The notes under the pieces: model-generated | Databases searched by the model: none | What the model was told of the DNA's origin: nothing | The model's input: only the letters and a program-made list of their open reading frames with translations | Position numbers and translations under genes: made by a program | Assembly (NCBI GenBank): GCA_945869265.1 | Contig: CAMBOI010000020.1 | Coordinates: forward strand, 1-56,250 | Source: an uncultured Prevotella sp. | Lineage (GTDB): Bacteria > Bacteroidota > Bacteroidia > Bacteroidales > Bacteroidaceae | DNA length: 56,250 bases | Direction of reading: 5' to 3' | Shown: piece by piece, positions 34,621 through 43,391 of the stretch | How positions within the stretch are numbered: the stretch's first letter is position 1 | How the letters are laid out: each line of letters opens with the position of its first letter

Positions 34621-36114
34621 CTAATTCCTAATTCCTAATTTCTTCAGTATTGGCGATATTGGAAAATCTTTTTTCACGATATATGATACAAACAGGATAA
34701 GAAGTACTGTATTGCCGATGATTCTTATTACAATATTATCCAAGATGTATTCGTTGAATTTTATTAGTCCGAAGGTGATTAGTGTGAGTATTACATATAC
34801 TGCGATTCTACCGAGGTCATATTTGATGGGATAGTATTTCTGTCCTACTATATAACTCAGTGTCATTGCCGTGGCATATCCTGCAAACCCCGCCCAAGCG
34901 CAGGCGATATATCCATATTGCGGCACGAATATAACGTTGACGGCAATAAGGACTGCACAACCGATACCCGAGAACCACGCTCCCCAGATGGTTTTGTCGA
35001 TGAGCTTATACCAGAACGAGAGGTTGAAGTATATACCCATCATTATCTCTGCTGCCATCACAATAGGCACCACCTTCAGACCGCTCCAGTAGTCCTGTCC
35101 GATGATATGCTTCAGTATGTCGAGATAAGCCATTACCACGAGGAATGCCAGCAGGGTGAAGATAATGAAATATTTCATTGCCTTGGCGTATGTGTCGCGA
35201 TTGTCCTTGTCTTTCGACTTTCCGAAGACAAACGGCTCGTAGGCATATCGGAACGCCTGCGTTATCATTGCCATAATCATTGCTATCTTGGATGCGGCAC
35301 CATATATGCCGAGTTGCTCGTGGGCGTTCTCTCCTTTATATATATAGGGGAAGAGAATCTTGTCGGCTGTTTGGTTGAGAATACCGGCAATGCCCAGTAT
35401 GAGTATCGGCCAACTATATGAGAACATCCTCTTCATGAGGGCCTTGTCAAATACATAGCGGAATCCCGTGAGTTCTTTATAGAAGCAGAAAGTGATGCTG
35501 CCGGTGCATGCAAGATTGATATAGAAGGCATATCCCGCCCCGATTGTCGGGTCGTAAATTTTACCGATTTCATCGGGATAAGATGCATATAATTCAGGTA
35601 ATACCACAAAGAATACAAGATTCAGCAGGATGTTCATCACAATAAACAACATCTTGAGTGCTGCAAACTTGATTGGTTTCTTCTTGTGTCTGAGATATGC
35701 AAACGGAATGCACTGGAAAGCATCTATCGCCACAGTCATAGCCATCACCCATATATACGACGGGTGTTCGGCATATCCCATCACATCGGCCAGTGGGGAG
35801 ATGAATGTGAATACCAATGCTACAAACACTATAGCAGTGAATCCCACTGCCGTCAATATCGTTGAATACACCTTTTGTGGGTCTTCGCCTTCCTTGTTGG
35901 AGAACCTGAAGAAGGTAGTCTCCATACCGAATGTAAGCAACACCAAAATGAGTGCCGTATAGGCATACATATTGGTAATTACTCCATATCCGCCGCTTGC
36001 AGCCGACAGTTTTGCCGTGTAGAGCGGCACGAGCAGATAGTTGAGGAATCGTCCCACTATACTGCTAAGTCCATAGATGGCCGTGTCCTTGGCTAGAGAT
36101 TTCATATTTGCCAT
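34621..36114 (-). CDS. Oligosaccharide flippase family protein (MATE/Wzx-like)
   Basis: 497 residues with about 12-14 hydrophobic helices and no signal peptide. The start MKSLAKDTAIYGLSSIVGRF matches the N-terminal helix of polysaccharide-export flippases (Wzx/MOP superfamily). It would move a lipid-linked oligosaccharide across the inner membrane. No glycosyltransferases are next to it, so the substrate is open. Confidence 0.88.
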   Translation of the reverse strand: MANMKSLAKDTAIYGLSSIVGRFLNYLLVPLYTAKLSAASGGYGVITNMYAYTALILVLLTFGMETTFFRFSNKEGEDPQKVYSTILTAVGFTAIVFVALVFTFISPLADVMGYAEHPSYIWVMAMTVAIDAFQCIPFAYLRHKKKPIKFAALKMLFIVMNILLNLVFFVVLPELYASYPDEIGKIYDPTIGAGYAFYINLACTGSITFCFYKELTGFRYVFDKALMKRMFSYSWPILILGIAGILNQTADKILFPYIYKGENAHEQLGIYGAASKIAMIMAMITQAFRYAYEPFVFGKSKDKDNRDTYAKAMKYFIIFTLLAFLVVMAYLDILKHIIGQDYWSGLKVVPIVMAAEIMMGIYFNLSFWYKLIDKTIWGAWFSGIGCAVLIAVNVIFVPQYGYIACAWAGFAGYATAMTLSYIVGQKYYPIKYDLGRIAVYVILTLITFGLIKFNEYILDNIVIRIIGNTVLLILFVSYIVKKDFPISPILKKLGIRN

Positions 36115-36147
36115 AATTTTTTTTTTTGTAGGGAGGAGGGAAATCAG

Positions 36148-36265
36148 AGGTTTTGTAGGTTTTTGTAGGTTTTGTAGTAGGTTTTTGTAGGTTTTGTAGG
36201 GAGTTTACATAGACCTACATAAACCGACATAGACTTACATAGCCCTGCATAGACTTACATAGCCC
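36148..36265. repeat. Opposed TGTAGGTTTT and TACATAGACC repeats
   Basis: Six units of TTTTGTAGG are followed by six 10-bp units of TACATAGACT (ACCTACAT...). The halves are partly complementary (GTAGGT/ACCTAC). The rest of 36115-36428 is AT-rich and has no gene that I can see. Confidence 0.7.
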
Positions 36266-36428
36266 CCCCACTTACTTCATCACCTTTCAAAATCTTCTCA
36301 TTTCTACCTAACAACCAAATCTCACTTACTCTCCAAATTATCCACTCTCCAAATATTAATTAATTGCCTTAAAGCCTCATTTTATCACAAATGATGCCTC
36401 GTTTCCATCTTTTAATTCCTCTCTCATA

Positions 36429-36992
36429 TTAATAACCTAAGTTGTTTTTTCTCCATTCTAATCTTGTTTTGTATCTCTGCTCCTTTATTCCTCCTTCTTT
36501 GAGGAATTTCTCGTTGAGATATTTTATGTATCCATATAACATCGTCAGTTCCTGGTTGATGATTATTAGGGCAATGTTGCAGATGTCTTCTGCCTTGCGA
36601 CCCGCTATCTGATTGCGATACCATTCACTGTTGTTGTGTCTCTTGCATAATGGTTGGGCGGCTATGTATTTGGGGTGGTTTACACCCCAAATCTCCAGGT
36701 TGTTGTTACGTAGATAATCCCTGTAATCTTCTTTTAACTCTTCAAGACTGCCCTTAGCTATCACAGATAGCTTGTGCTCAGACTCCGACGAACCTTCAGC
36801 ATCGCTGTAACCTTCTACGATATTTTGCTTGCATGAGCGGGCTGCCTGCACCATCTGGTCAACCGTTCTGTCCTTGCTCTTGCTTAGGAAATTGTTGACG
36901 AAATAGTAAGTCACGTCATATATGCACTCACTTTTTTGATAGATAGCCAATGTCTTGTAGCTGTCTGGCTTTTCTTGTTTCAGATTACTCAT
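36429..36992 (-). CDS. Four-helix-bundle family protein (second copy)
   Basis: 187 residues. It shares with the protein at 25026 the core KDRTVDQMVQAARSCKQNIV and the lead IYQKSECIYDVTYYF, and ends with FLKEGGIKEQRYKTRLEWRK. It lacks the long coiled-coil tail. The ATG at 36992 (MSNLKQEKPDSYK) is chosen; a longer frame to 37361 runs antisense into the SpmAB gene and is not family sequence. Function unknown. Confidence 0.75.
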   Translation of the reverse strand: MSNLKQEKPDSYKTLAIYQKSECIYDVTYYFVNNFLSKSKDRTVDQMVQAARSCKQNIVEGYSDAEGSSESEHKLSVIAKGSLEELKEDYRDYLRNNNLEIWGVNHPKYIAAQPLCKRHNNSEWYRNQIAGRKAEDICNIALIIINQELTMLYGYIKYLNEKFLKEGGIKEQRYKTRLEWRKNNLGY

Positions 36993-37030
36993 AACCGCAT
37001 AATTATATATTGTTAAAACATATTGTGATG

Positions 37031-38260
37031 TTAGAAGAATAGATAACATATTGCGATTGCCGCGATTATTCCGGCAAGGTCGGCAAGCAATCCGCATGTC
37101 ACTGCATGTCGGGTGTATCTTATGCCCACACTGCCGAAATATACTGCAAGCACATAGAATGTGGTGTCGGTGCTGCCTTGGAAGATGCAACTCAGTCGGC
37201 CCACGAAAGAGTCGGCTCCGTATGTAGTCATCGCATCCACCATCATACCTCTTGCACCGCTGCCCGAAAGCGGTTTCATCAGTGCCGTTGGCAATGCCCC
37301 GACAAAGTCGGTGTTGCCTCCCGCAGCCTCCACAGTCCATTTCACTCCGCCAATAAGCCAATCCATAGCCCCCGAGGCGCGGAATACTCCGATGCCCACG
37401 AGGATAGCTACAAGATAGGGGATGATTCTCACGGCAGTTTGGAATCCGTCTTTGGCTCCCTCGATGAAGGCGTCATATACATTTACTTTCTTTCTCACTC
37501 CCGCTAGTATGAACCCCACGATGATTGTCATGAGCAGGATGTTGGCAACCGATGTGCTCACAAGATCCACCTGCTCCTTGCTCATCGTGCTGAATCCCCA
37601 TATCACTCCCGCAACCAGCAAACTTGCACCTCCGAGGGTGAGCAGCATTGTACGGTTGACAAGGTTTATTCTCTGATAGAAACTGGTGACAACAATACCC
37701 GCCAGTGTCGAGAAGAACGTGGCAAGCAGTATGGGCACGAAGATATCCGTGGGTTGTGCCGCCCCCATCTGTGCCCGATATACCATGATGCTCACGGGTA
37801 TGAGAGTGAGTCCGCTGGTATTCAGCACGAGAAACATTATCATCGGGTTGGTGGCAGTGTCCTTTTTGGTGTTGAGCTCCTGCAACTGTTCCATGGCTTT
37901 GAGTCCGAGTGGAGTGGCAGCATTGTCAAGCCCGAGGATATTGGCAGCTATGTTCATGAAGATACTTCCGGTGACGGGATGCCCCTTTGGGATGTCCGGG
38001 AACAGTTTGCAGAACACCGGACTGAGCACCTTGGCAAGCATGTTCACCACGCCTCCCTTCTCGCCAATCTTCATTATTCCGAGCCATAACGAGAGTACTC
38101 CCGTGAGTCCGAGTGAAATCTCGAACGCTGTCTTCGACGAGGCGAATGTAGAGTCCATCATTGCCGGAAAGACATCATAGTTGCCGAAGAACAGCAACTG
38201 GATAAGTCCGATGACGAATGCCACCACGAAGAATGCAATCCAAATGTAATTCAGTACCAT
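37031..38260 (-). CDS. SpmA-SpmB fusion protein (nucleoside recognition/Gate domains)
   Basis: 409 residues, two fused halves. The first (1-200) resembles spore maturation protein A (GLDNAATPLGLKAMEQL) and the second (220-409) resembles SpmB (LPTALMKPLSGSGARGMM, IFQGSTDTTFYVLAVYFGSV). Both are integral membrane Gate domains. In non-spore formers this fused protein is common and its role is unknown; a transporter is likely. Confidence 0.88.
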   Translation of the reverse strand: MVLNYIWIAFFVVAFVIGLIQLLFFGNYDVFPAMMDSTFASSKTAFEISLGLTGVLSLWLGIMKIGEKGGVVNMLAKVLSPVFCKLFPDIPKGHPVTGSIFMNIAANILGLDNAATPLGLKAMEQLQELNTKKDTATNPMIMFLVLNTSGLTLIPVSIMVYRAQMGAAQPTDIFVPILLATFFSTLAGIVVTSFYQRINLVNRTMLLTLGGASLLVAGVIWGFSTMSKEQVDLVSTSVANILLMTIIVGFILAGVRKKVNVYDAFIEGAKDGFQTAVRIIPYLVAILVGIGVFRASGAMDWLIGGVKWTVEAAGGNTDFVGALPTALMKPLSGSGARGMMVDAMTTYGADSFVGRLSCIFQGSTDTTFYVLAVYFGSVGIRYTRHAVTCGLLADLAGIIAAIAICYLFF

Positions 38261-38288
38261 AAGCGCGATAAAATCTAAAACAATGCTG

Positions 38289-38320
38289 CAAAGTTAGCTT
38301 TTTTTTGTCTAAAATGCAAA
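38289..38320 (-). promoter_or_regulatory. Promoter for the SpmA-SpmB gene
   Basis: Minus strand: TTTG (38320-38317), 20 bases, TAACTTTG (38296-38289). Confidence 0.75.
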
Positions 38321-38359
38321 GAATAAGTGAAAAAAGGTCTTTTGTATCGTTTTTTTTTA

Positions 38360-38367
38360 TAACTTTG
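38360..38367 (+). promoter_or_regulatory. Promoter -7 box for the first LruC lipoprotein gene
   Basis: TAACTTTG, about 54 bases before the ATG. The nearest TTTG upstream (38341-38344) is only 15 bases away, so the -33 is poor. Confidence 0.45.
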
Positions 38368-38420
38368 CAGCATAATCGCATGTAAATTAATGTATATATA
38401 CATAAAAACGATATCATATT

Positions 38421-39734
38421 ATGATGAAAACTAAGACATGTTTGTTTGTCGGCTTTGCCGCTGTAATGTCGGCATTCACCTCGTGCAAGGAGGCCAATCT
38501 CTTCGACGAGAATGACTACAACGAGTTTGTGACCAATGCATTCCCCGTGCAGAACATCGACCCCCTGCACGATTGGTCAACAATCACCAAGTTCCCGTTT
38601 CGTGTTGAGATAGGATACACTGGCTCCTACACTCTCAAGTTCTATTCCGACGACCCCAAGTATGTATCCACAAGGGTGCTTAACACTTGCAGTGTGGATG
38701 GAAATCAAATTTACGACATCCACATCGCGGCACCTTCAATATCCGAAAATTTGTATGTCTCTCTTGTCGATGACAAGGGCACATGCAGGACGAAGGCGGT
38801 GAAAGTCTCTTCCTCCATCAATAATGTTGTATTCTCCGAAGATACATCTGCCGATGAGATTGTCTCCAGTACGTTGTACCCGGATGTCAATCAGACATAT
38901 ACCTTCTGCTTTGAGGAGAATTTCCCCGAACCAGGTGATTATGATTTCAATGATGTAGTGATGGGAGTTGGTGTAGATAAGAGTGTTGAAAACGGCACTC
39001 GCTACATCTCCATAAGTGTGAAGGTGAGAGCCGTAGGTTCGGGCAGTCGGCTTGCTGCTGCCATGCGTCTTGCCAACATCAGTGCCAAGGATGTTGTAGG
39101 AACATCTTACGAGCGATTGGGCTCAAAATATTATTTCTTCACCCAATATGGTGATCAGGACATGTTGCCTAAGTTTGGCGACAGCAATGAGTTCCTCACC
39201 ATGCGCAACTCCACCGACCTTGTGATACCGGTGTTCAACGATGCACATTATTTTATTAGCGGTGGAGCCACACAAGCAGCTTTGCCAGTACGTAATTTAT
39301 ACAACACCGTCACCGACAAGGAAGATCTCTCGGGTGTAGCAGTGTCTCCCAAGACTCAGACATTCAAGTTTGCCGTGAATGATGCCACCCTCTTTAATAA
39401 TTTCTCAGTTAACGACATCGACCTCTTTATCCTTGAGGAATACAATGCCGGAGTATTTGAGGTGCATACCATGCCATACAAGACTGCCGAAGTGATTAAC
39501 GAGTGGGCTGCCATCAAATCCGACGGCAGTAGTCCTTACGGCGGCAATTATCCCTGGGCGTTGCTTATTCCCGGAGATTTCCAATATCCTATAGAGGGTT
39601 TGACTATCGGTAAGGCCAAGGGCAATGTGATTGGCGGAGCCTATTTGAAATTCTATTCTTGGGCACAAGACCATTACTCAAATCGCGATTGGTATAACAC
39701 CCCGCAAGATTCCAAAATGGTTTATCCTCAATAA
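38421..39734 (+). CDS. LruC domain-containing lipoprotein
   Basis: 437 residues. A lipoprotein signal peptide ends at the lipobox SAFTSC (Cys22). The LruC (DUF4842-like) domain begins at CFEENFPEPGDYDFNDVVMG, the calcium-site-like Asp/Asn motif of this family. The rest is beta-rich. Likely anchored in the outer membrane and facing the periplasm or surface; binding partners unknown. A second LruC lipoprotein lies convergent at 40353-42272. Confidence 0.85.
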   Translation: MMKTKTCLFVGFAAVMSAFTSCKEANLFDENDYNEFVTNAFPVQNIDPLHDWSTITKFPFRVEIGYTGSYTLKFYSDDPKYVSTRVLNTCSVDGNQIYDIHIAAPSISENLYVSLVDDKGTCRTKAVKVSSSINNVVFSEDTSADEIVSSTLYPDVNQTYTFCFEENFPEPGDYDFNDVVMGVGVDKSVENGTRYISISVKVRAVGSGSRLAAAMRLANISAKDVVGTSYERLGSKYYFFTQYGDQDMLPKFGDSNEFLTMRNSTDLVIPVFNDAHYFISGGATQAALPVRNLYNTVTDKEDLSGVAVSPKTQTFKFAVNDATLFNNFSVNDIDLFILEEYNAGVFEVHTMPYKTAEVINEWAAIKSDGSSPYGGNYPWALLIPGDFQYPIEGLTIGKAKGNVIGGAYLKFYSWAQDHYSNRDWYNTPQDSKMVYPQ

Positions 39735-39746
39735 AAAACATAAAAA

Positions 39747-39787
39747 ACGCAACCTATATCGCATCTCGCGTAAGGTTGCGTATTTTA
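39747..39787 (+). terminator. Terminator of the first LruC gene
   Basis: ACGCAACCT (39747-39755) pairs with AGGTTGCGT (39773-39781), followed by ATTTTAATT, 12 bases after the stop. Confidence 0.8.
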
Positions 39788-39802
39788 ATTAATACTTATT
39801 AT

Positions 39803-39835
39803 CATTAGTGTCCCGATTTTAACGGGACACTAATG
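39803..39835. repeat. 13-bp perfect inverted repeat (CATTAGTGTCCCG)
   Basis: CATTAGTGTCCCG (39803-39815) and CGGGACACTAATG (39823-39835) around a 7-base loop. It may be a second terminator, or two abutting ends of an insertion element, since no T run follows directly. Confidence 0.55.
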
Positions 39836-40009
39836 AATTTGATTTTTCGATTGCAAAGATATTAATTTATTATTATACATAAGGTGTAAAAATCGATAAA
39901 AATGGTGTCTTATTTGCAAATTCCAACAATTTTGATACATTTTTATATCACTTGATACATATTCCCGCTCTTGTTTTTTTGGATACTGTGCGCATTATAT
40001 AACACTTTC

Positions 40010-40275
40010 GTTCGAAGGCTTCGAACGGACATTCAAAGCTTTCGAATCTCCGTTCGAAGCTTTCGGATGCACATTCAAAGCTTTGTGTTGATACAACGAT
40101 AGCCTGTTGAGAACATATCTCAAGTTAAGTTCTAACAGTTTCACAACTGCTGTTCAGTTGGTTACTGCCTGCCCTATTCACTCAATGTCACTATAGTCTA
40201 TTCACTCATTGCCACTACAGCTGTTCTTTCATTGCTACTACATCTGTTCTTCCATTGCCACTACTGCCTGTTCGT
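40010..40275. repeat. Two decayed tandem repeat tracts between the LruC genes
   Basis: 40010-40085 holds units of about 21 bases ending ACATTCAAAG/CCGTTCGAAG and beginning CTTTCG. 40169-40275 holds units of about 24 bases (CTATTCACTCATTGCCACTA and GTTCTTCCATTGCCACTACT). The gap 39836-40293 has no gene. Confidence 0.65.
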
Positions 40276-40293
40276 CCAATCTTTATTAGACGA

Positions 40294-40327
40294 AGAATCC
40301 CGAAAGCATTTCGGCTTTCGGGATTCT
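40294..40327. terminator. Strong hairpin after the second LruC gene
   Basis: AGAATCCCGAAAGC pairs with GCTTTCGGGATTCT, 14 bp perfect, loop ATTTCG. Twenty-five bases past the stop of the minus-strand LruC gene. Confidence 0.75.
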
Positions 40328-40352
40328 ATGATATAGAGAGATGTGATACAAT

Positions 40353-42272
40353 TTATTGTGCGTTGTATATCAACGAGTCGTCTTTATTGTCTTTCCACCA
40401 TTCGGCTGGTGTGCCACTCTTAACGTATGTATCGAAATATTTATAGGCTTTCGAAATATCCTGCAATTCCTTTACCCAGTTGTAGTCAGTGCTTACAGCA
40501 ATCTTGCTTGCTGCCTTGCCTTTTGGAGCAGTGAGCAATGGCCAGTCGCTACCCTTCTGTACTCTCACCTCAATCTCGTTGGCATTAGCATAATTTCCTT
40601 CTATTACGAAGGTTACAGGATCTCTCTGTTCTGTCCAGCTCTCGGTGTTCACCATCTTGTTGGTAGGTACACCAAACTTTGCGTGAACTTCCTCACCGGC
40701 AATTGTAAGAGGCAGAGTACCTCCAGCTGCCAGCAGTGTAATGGTGTGCTTACCTTCTGAAGGCCAATTCATCTGAACATCGAATACAACATCGTTGAAG
40801 TCGAAGTCGCTACTCTCGCTTGCAGACAAGTCTTCGGCGATGATGCGGATGGCTTCTGGTTCGGGCTTGCCTCCGAATCCAGGATTACATTCAGAACGTG
40901 TAATTGAGTAATTTGGCATATTTCCTTCAATGAAGATATTGCTTTCACTGCATCCGCCCTTGAAGTCGATAAAAGGATATGTTCCTGAGTAGCCTTGTGC
41001 AAAATGGGAGTTTGCCACTACATAAAGGTTGTTGCCGTATGTAATTTCATATCCTTGTTCTGCTGTACCAGCGACAATGTTTTGTGCTTGGAAAACAGCG
41101 TAACCGCCAGAAGTAGGACCATATACGCCATAATTTGCTTTTGTGGCATCCATTGTGGCAGTTCCATTTACCTTGAATAGAGCTCCTGCTCCCATATAGA
41201 TATTATGTGGACCTTTTGCAAGATATGTATCTGCTTCGCAGCTTGCTCCAGCATCCATACGGAAGCAATTTTGACCAGCATTATCTCCAAGGTTAAAGTA
41301 GAACTGTCCGTTGACTTTCATCTTGCAGTTGTTGACTACTTCGCTACTACCTGCCTCGTAGGTGAAAGTACCAGTGGTGTATTTGCCATTATTCACCCAA
41401 ACATTGTCATTGCTGTTAACAGTTGTTGCTCCGCTAATTGTTGCATCTCCATTATTTTGGAATTTTGCGCTTCCCGCTGTCCAAAGCGAAGCCGCAGTAA
41501 TTGTACCGTCATTGACGATTTTCGATTCTTCATTATTGAGGGTAATGGCATCTGATATTGTAAGTGTACCAACATTATACAACAAACTATTGCCATTTGG
41601 CGACAGCTTGGTGGCTTCGATAGTTCCATGGTTGTAAATCTCGCAACTGTTTAGCTTAATTTCGCCATTTACTTCCAATGTGGCACCAGAGGCAATATAA
41701 TATTTACATCCGTTCTGAAGGCCTTGTGCTTGAGATTCAGTTAGTTTTAAAGTGCTACCAGATACAAGGTAAATATCGGTATTTGGAGCTACATAATAAG
41801 AGCCAGATGTAAAATCTACATTTCCAGTGATATATAAAGTGCCACCAGTCGTTTGTGATCCATTCCAGCCTCCCCAAATGTTAATTGACGAAATATTTCC
41901 GTCAATATAGCTTATGCCATCCGCATAACCATTTCCATAATTTTTATTTCCATAATATTCCACTCCATCTGGTACATTTGAAAGGAATTTTTCAGAGGCC
42001 GCATCGGAAGGGAATGTATAAAAGGGTTGTATCGCTCTTGTGGCAGCTCTTGTTATTGCTCCCTGAGCGACTCCTCCACCATTAGCGTCAGCACTGCCGA
42101 ATCCCCATGTCTGGTCGGGGGCGGGCTCGCCGAATTTCTCTATGAACGCATTTTCATAGTTTACATAAGCTTGTTCACCCTCGGAGATGGGGGTGAAGTC
42201 GTAGCGCGAGCAGCTGGCAAGGCCTAAGCAGATGGCTGCAGCTGCAACTCCTGTCATCAGTTGTTTTCTCAT
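40353..42272 (-). CDS. LruC domain-containing lipoprotein with repetitive beta-strand region
   Basis: 639 residues. Lipoprotein signal peptide with Cys21 (GLASC). Residues about 60-420 contain many short strand-turn repeats rich in Gly, Asn and Thr (for example IYNHGTIEATKLSPNGNSLL, AKFQNNGDATISGATTVNSN), the kind of sequence that forms a beta-helix or similar stack. Near 480 is the LruC motif ESSDFDFNDVVFDVQMNW. The N-terminus after the lipobox has FIEKFGEPAPDQTWGFGSAD, a leader also seen in other Bacteroidetes surface proteins. Probably a surface-exposed, fibre-like protein. Convergent with the LruC gene at 38421. Confidence 0.8.
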   Translation of the reverse strand: MRKQLMTGVAAAAICLGLASCSRYDFTPISEGEQAYVNYENAFIEKFGEPAPDQTWGFGSADANGGGVAQGAITRAATRAIQPFYTFPSDAASEKFLSNVPDGVEYYGNKNYGNGYADGISYIDGNISSINIWGGWNGSQTTGGTLYITGNVDFTSGSYYVAPNTDIYLVSGSTLKLTESQAQGLQNGCKYYIASGATLEVNGEIKLNSCEIYNHGTIEATKLSPNGNSLLYNVGTLTISDAITLNNEESKIVNDGTITAASLWTAGSAKFQNNGDATISGATTVNSNDNVWVNNGKYTTGTFTYEAGSSEVVNNCKMKVNGQFYFNLGDNAGQNCFRMDAGASCEADTYLAKGPHNIYMGAGALFKVNGTATMDATKANYGVYGPTSGGYAVFQAQNIVAGTAEQGYEITYGNNLYVVANSHFAQGYSGTYPFIDFKGGCSESNIFIEGNMPNYSITRSECNPGFGGKPEPEAIRIIAEDLSASESSDFDFNDVVFDVQMNWPSEGKHTITLLAAGGTLPLTIAGEEVHAKFGVPTNKMVNTESWTEQRDPVTFVIEGNYANANEIEVRVQKGSDWPLLTAPKGKAASKIAVSTDYNWVKELQDISKAYKYFDTYVKSGTPAEWWKDNKDDSLIYNAQ

Positions 42273-42322
42273 ATTGCAAATCTTTTAGTTGGTTACTTAT
42301 TATAATAATCTATTTAATGGGG

Positions 42323-42355
42323 CAAAATTACGAAAAAATCCTCATACTCACCAAA
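42323..42355 (-). promoter_or_regulatory. Promoter for the second LruC gene
   Basis: Minus strand: TTTG (42355-42352), 21 bases, TAATTTTG (42330-42323). Confidence 0.65.
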
Positions 42356-42457
42356 TTATATTAGTTAAAAGTGATAAAAGTGGATAAAATAATATCATTT
42401 ATCAACAGAAACGGGATAAAATATGCGTGAACTATCCGTTACAAGTCTATAATAGTA

Positions 42458-42493
42458 AAGCTGCACACAAGCCCTAAGGCCTATGCGCAGCTT
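42458..42493 (-). terminator. Hairpin downstream of the 25-codon frame
   Basis: AAGCTGC (42458-42464) pairs with GCAGCTT (42487-42493) with an inner AGCC/GGC(T) stem. On the minus strand it is followed by TACTATTATAG. It would end a short transcript read from 42630. Confidence 0.4.
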
Positions 42494-42552
42494 AACCAAT
42501 ACAATCTATAATTATGCAATATATACGAGAGAGGGATTAATACAATTCATTG

Positions 42553-42630
42553 TTATCTGCAATGATCTTGTACCATTACTGCGCCTGCTGCTATCGTCAG
42601 CATAGCGCCAAAGTTAATGATTTTATTCAT
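42553..42630 (-). CDS. Possible 25-residue membrane peptide
   Basis: The frame encodes MNKIINFGAM, LTIAAGAVMV and then QDHCR before the stop. The middle is one short hydrophobic stretch. A -7-like TAACTTTG lies inside the frame (42616-42609), not upstream, so the real transcript start is unclear. A hairpin at 42458-42493 could end the message. I do not recognise a family; low confidence. Confidence 0.25.
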   Translation of the reverse strand: MNKIINFGAMLTIAAGAVMVQDHCR

Positions 42631-42696
42631 AATCTATATTGTATTTAATTAAGTTTAGATAAAAGTCCCTCTACTACTCCCCTGAGAACGGGTATC

Positions 42697-42840
42697 ATAA
42701 GAATACGGCAACATAATGCCATTAAAATACCCGATTCTTATCTCATTAGAACACCCGATTCTTATTCCATTGGAACACCCGATTCTTATCACATAAGAAC
42801 ACCCTGTTCTAATGACATAAGAACCGAGTATCCTAAGGGT
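42697..42840. repeat. Six-copy 24-bp tandem repeat
   Basis: Units begin at 42697, 42721, 42745, 42769, 42793 and 42817, exactly 24 bases apart. The best copies read ATTAGAACACCCGATTCTTA plus four bases; outer copies are more diverged. No gene in the surroundings (42631-43391) other than the elements listed. Confidence 0.75.
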
Positions 42841-42889
42841 GGAAGAATACCCGCTTCATTCATCGATAATTATCAATCAGTCATCATGT

Positions 42890-43009
42890 GGTGACACGTT
42901 GACACTCTTTTTAATATAAAACTTTCTGAAACGGAAATTCAATTACTATATAGTAAACGAATTTCCCGTTCCGCGACTTTTTATATATATAGAGTGTCAA
43001 GGTGTCACC
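42890..43009. repeat. 120-bp imperfect palindrome
   Basis: GGTGACACGTTGACACTC (42890-42907) pairs with GAGTGTCAAGGTGTCACC (42992-43009) with one mismatch. Nearer the centre GGAAATTC pairs exactly with GAATTTCC, and the centre is the palindrome TTACTATATAGTAA. The whole forms one long hairpin. No protein is encoded inside. A miniature transposon relative or a structured RNA are the main readings. Confidence 0.7.
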
Positions 43010-43347
43010 CGCATATCATCAGAAGGGCATCGGTTCCGGATTTTCATCGGACATAAAATGGAATTCTTTGTCTGAACTATCTTTACAATGAACCATCGGG
43101 AAAAACGTCCTTAGATAGCCACGCTTCCTCAGATATCTACACATTCTTGGTTCCTCATATATACGCACTTTATGGACTTGTGGGTTGATAACTTTGTGGA
43201 CTTAGTAAAAGCAGCTTTAGCTGCTCTCTGTATCTTCCGTTTACGAAAAATCATTATCTCTTTGTGTCTTTGTGTTTAAACATAAAAAACTCTGATAAGA
43301 TAATATATTATTTCAATGTATCTGCGCATTAAAGTATATAGAAAAGA

Positions 43348-43383
43348 AAAAGTCCCGCAAATCTTTCGATTTGCAGGACTTTA
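43348..43383 (-). terminator. Terminator of the tRNA-Asn gene
   Basis: AGTCC-GCAAATC pairs with GATTTGC-GGACT (43351-43380) with one C/A mismatch, loop TTTC. On the minus strand it is followed by TTTTTCTTTTC. Confidence 0.85.
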
Positions 43384-43391
43384 ATTAAACT

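Noticed and set aside
25026..36992. Diversity-generating retroelement based on the Avd-like proteins
   Set aside because: No reverse transcriptase and no template/variable repeat pair were found near either gene.
36429..37361. Longer start for the second four-helix-bundle protein
   Set aside because: The extra 123 residues overlap the SpmAB gene and look random; the family sequence starts at 36992.
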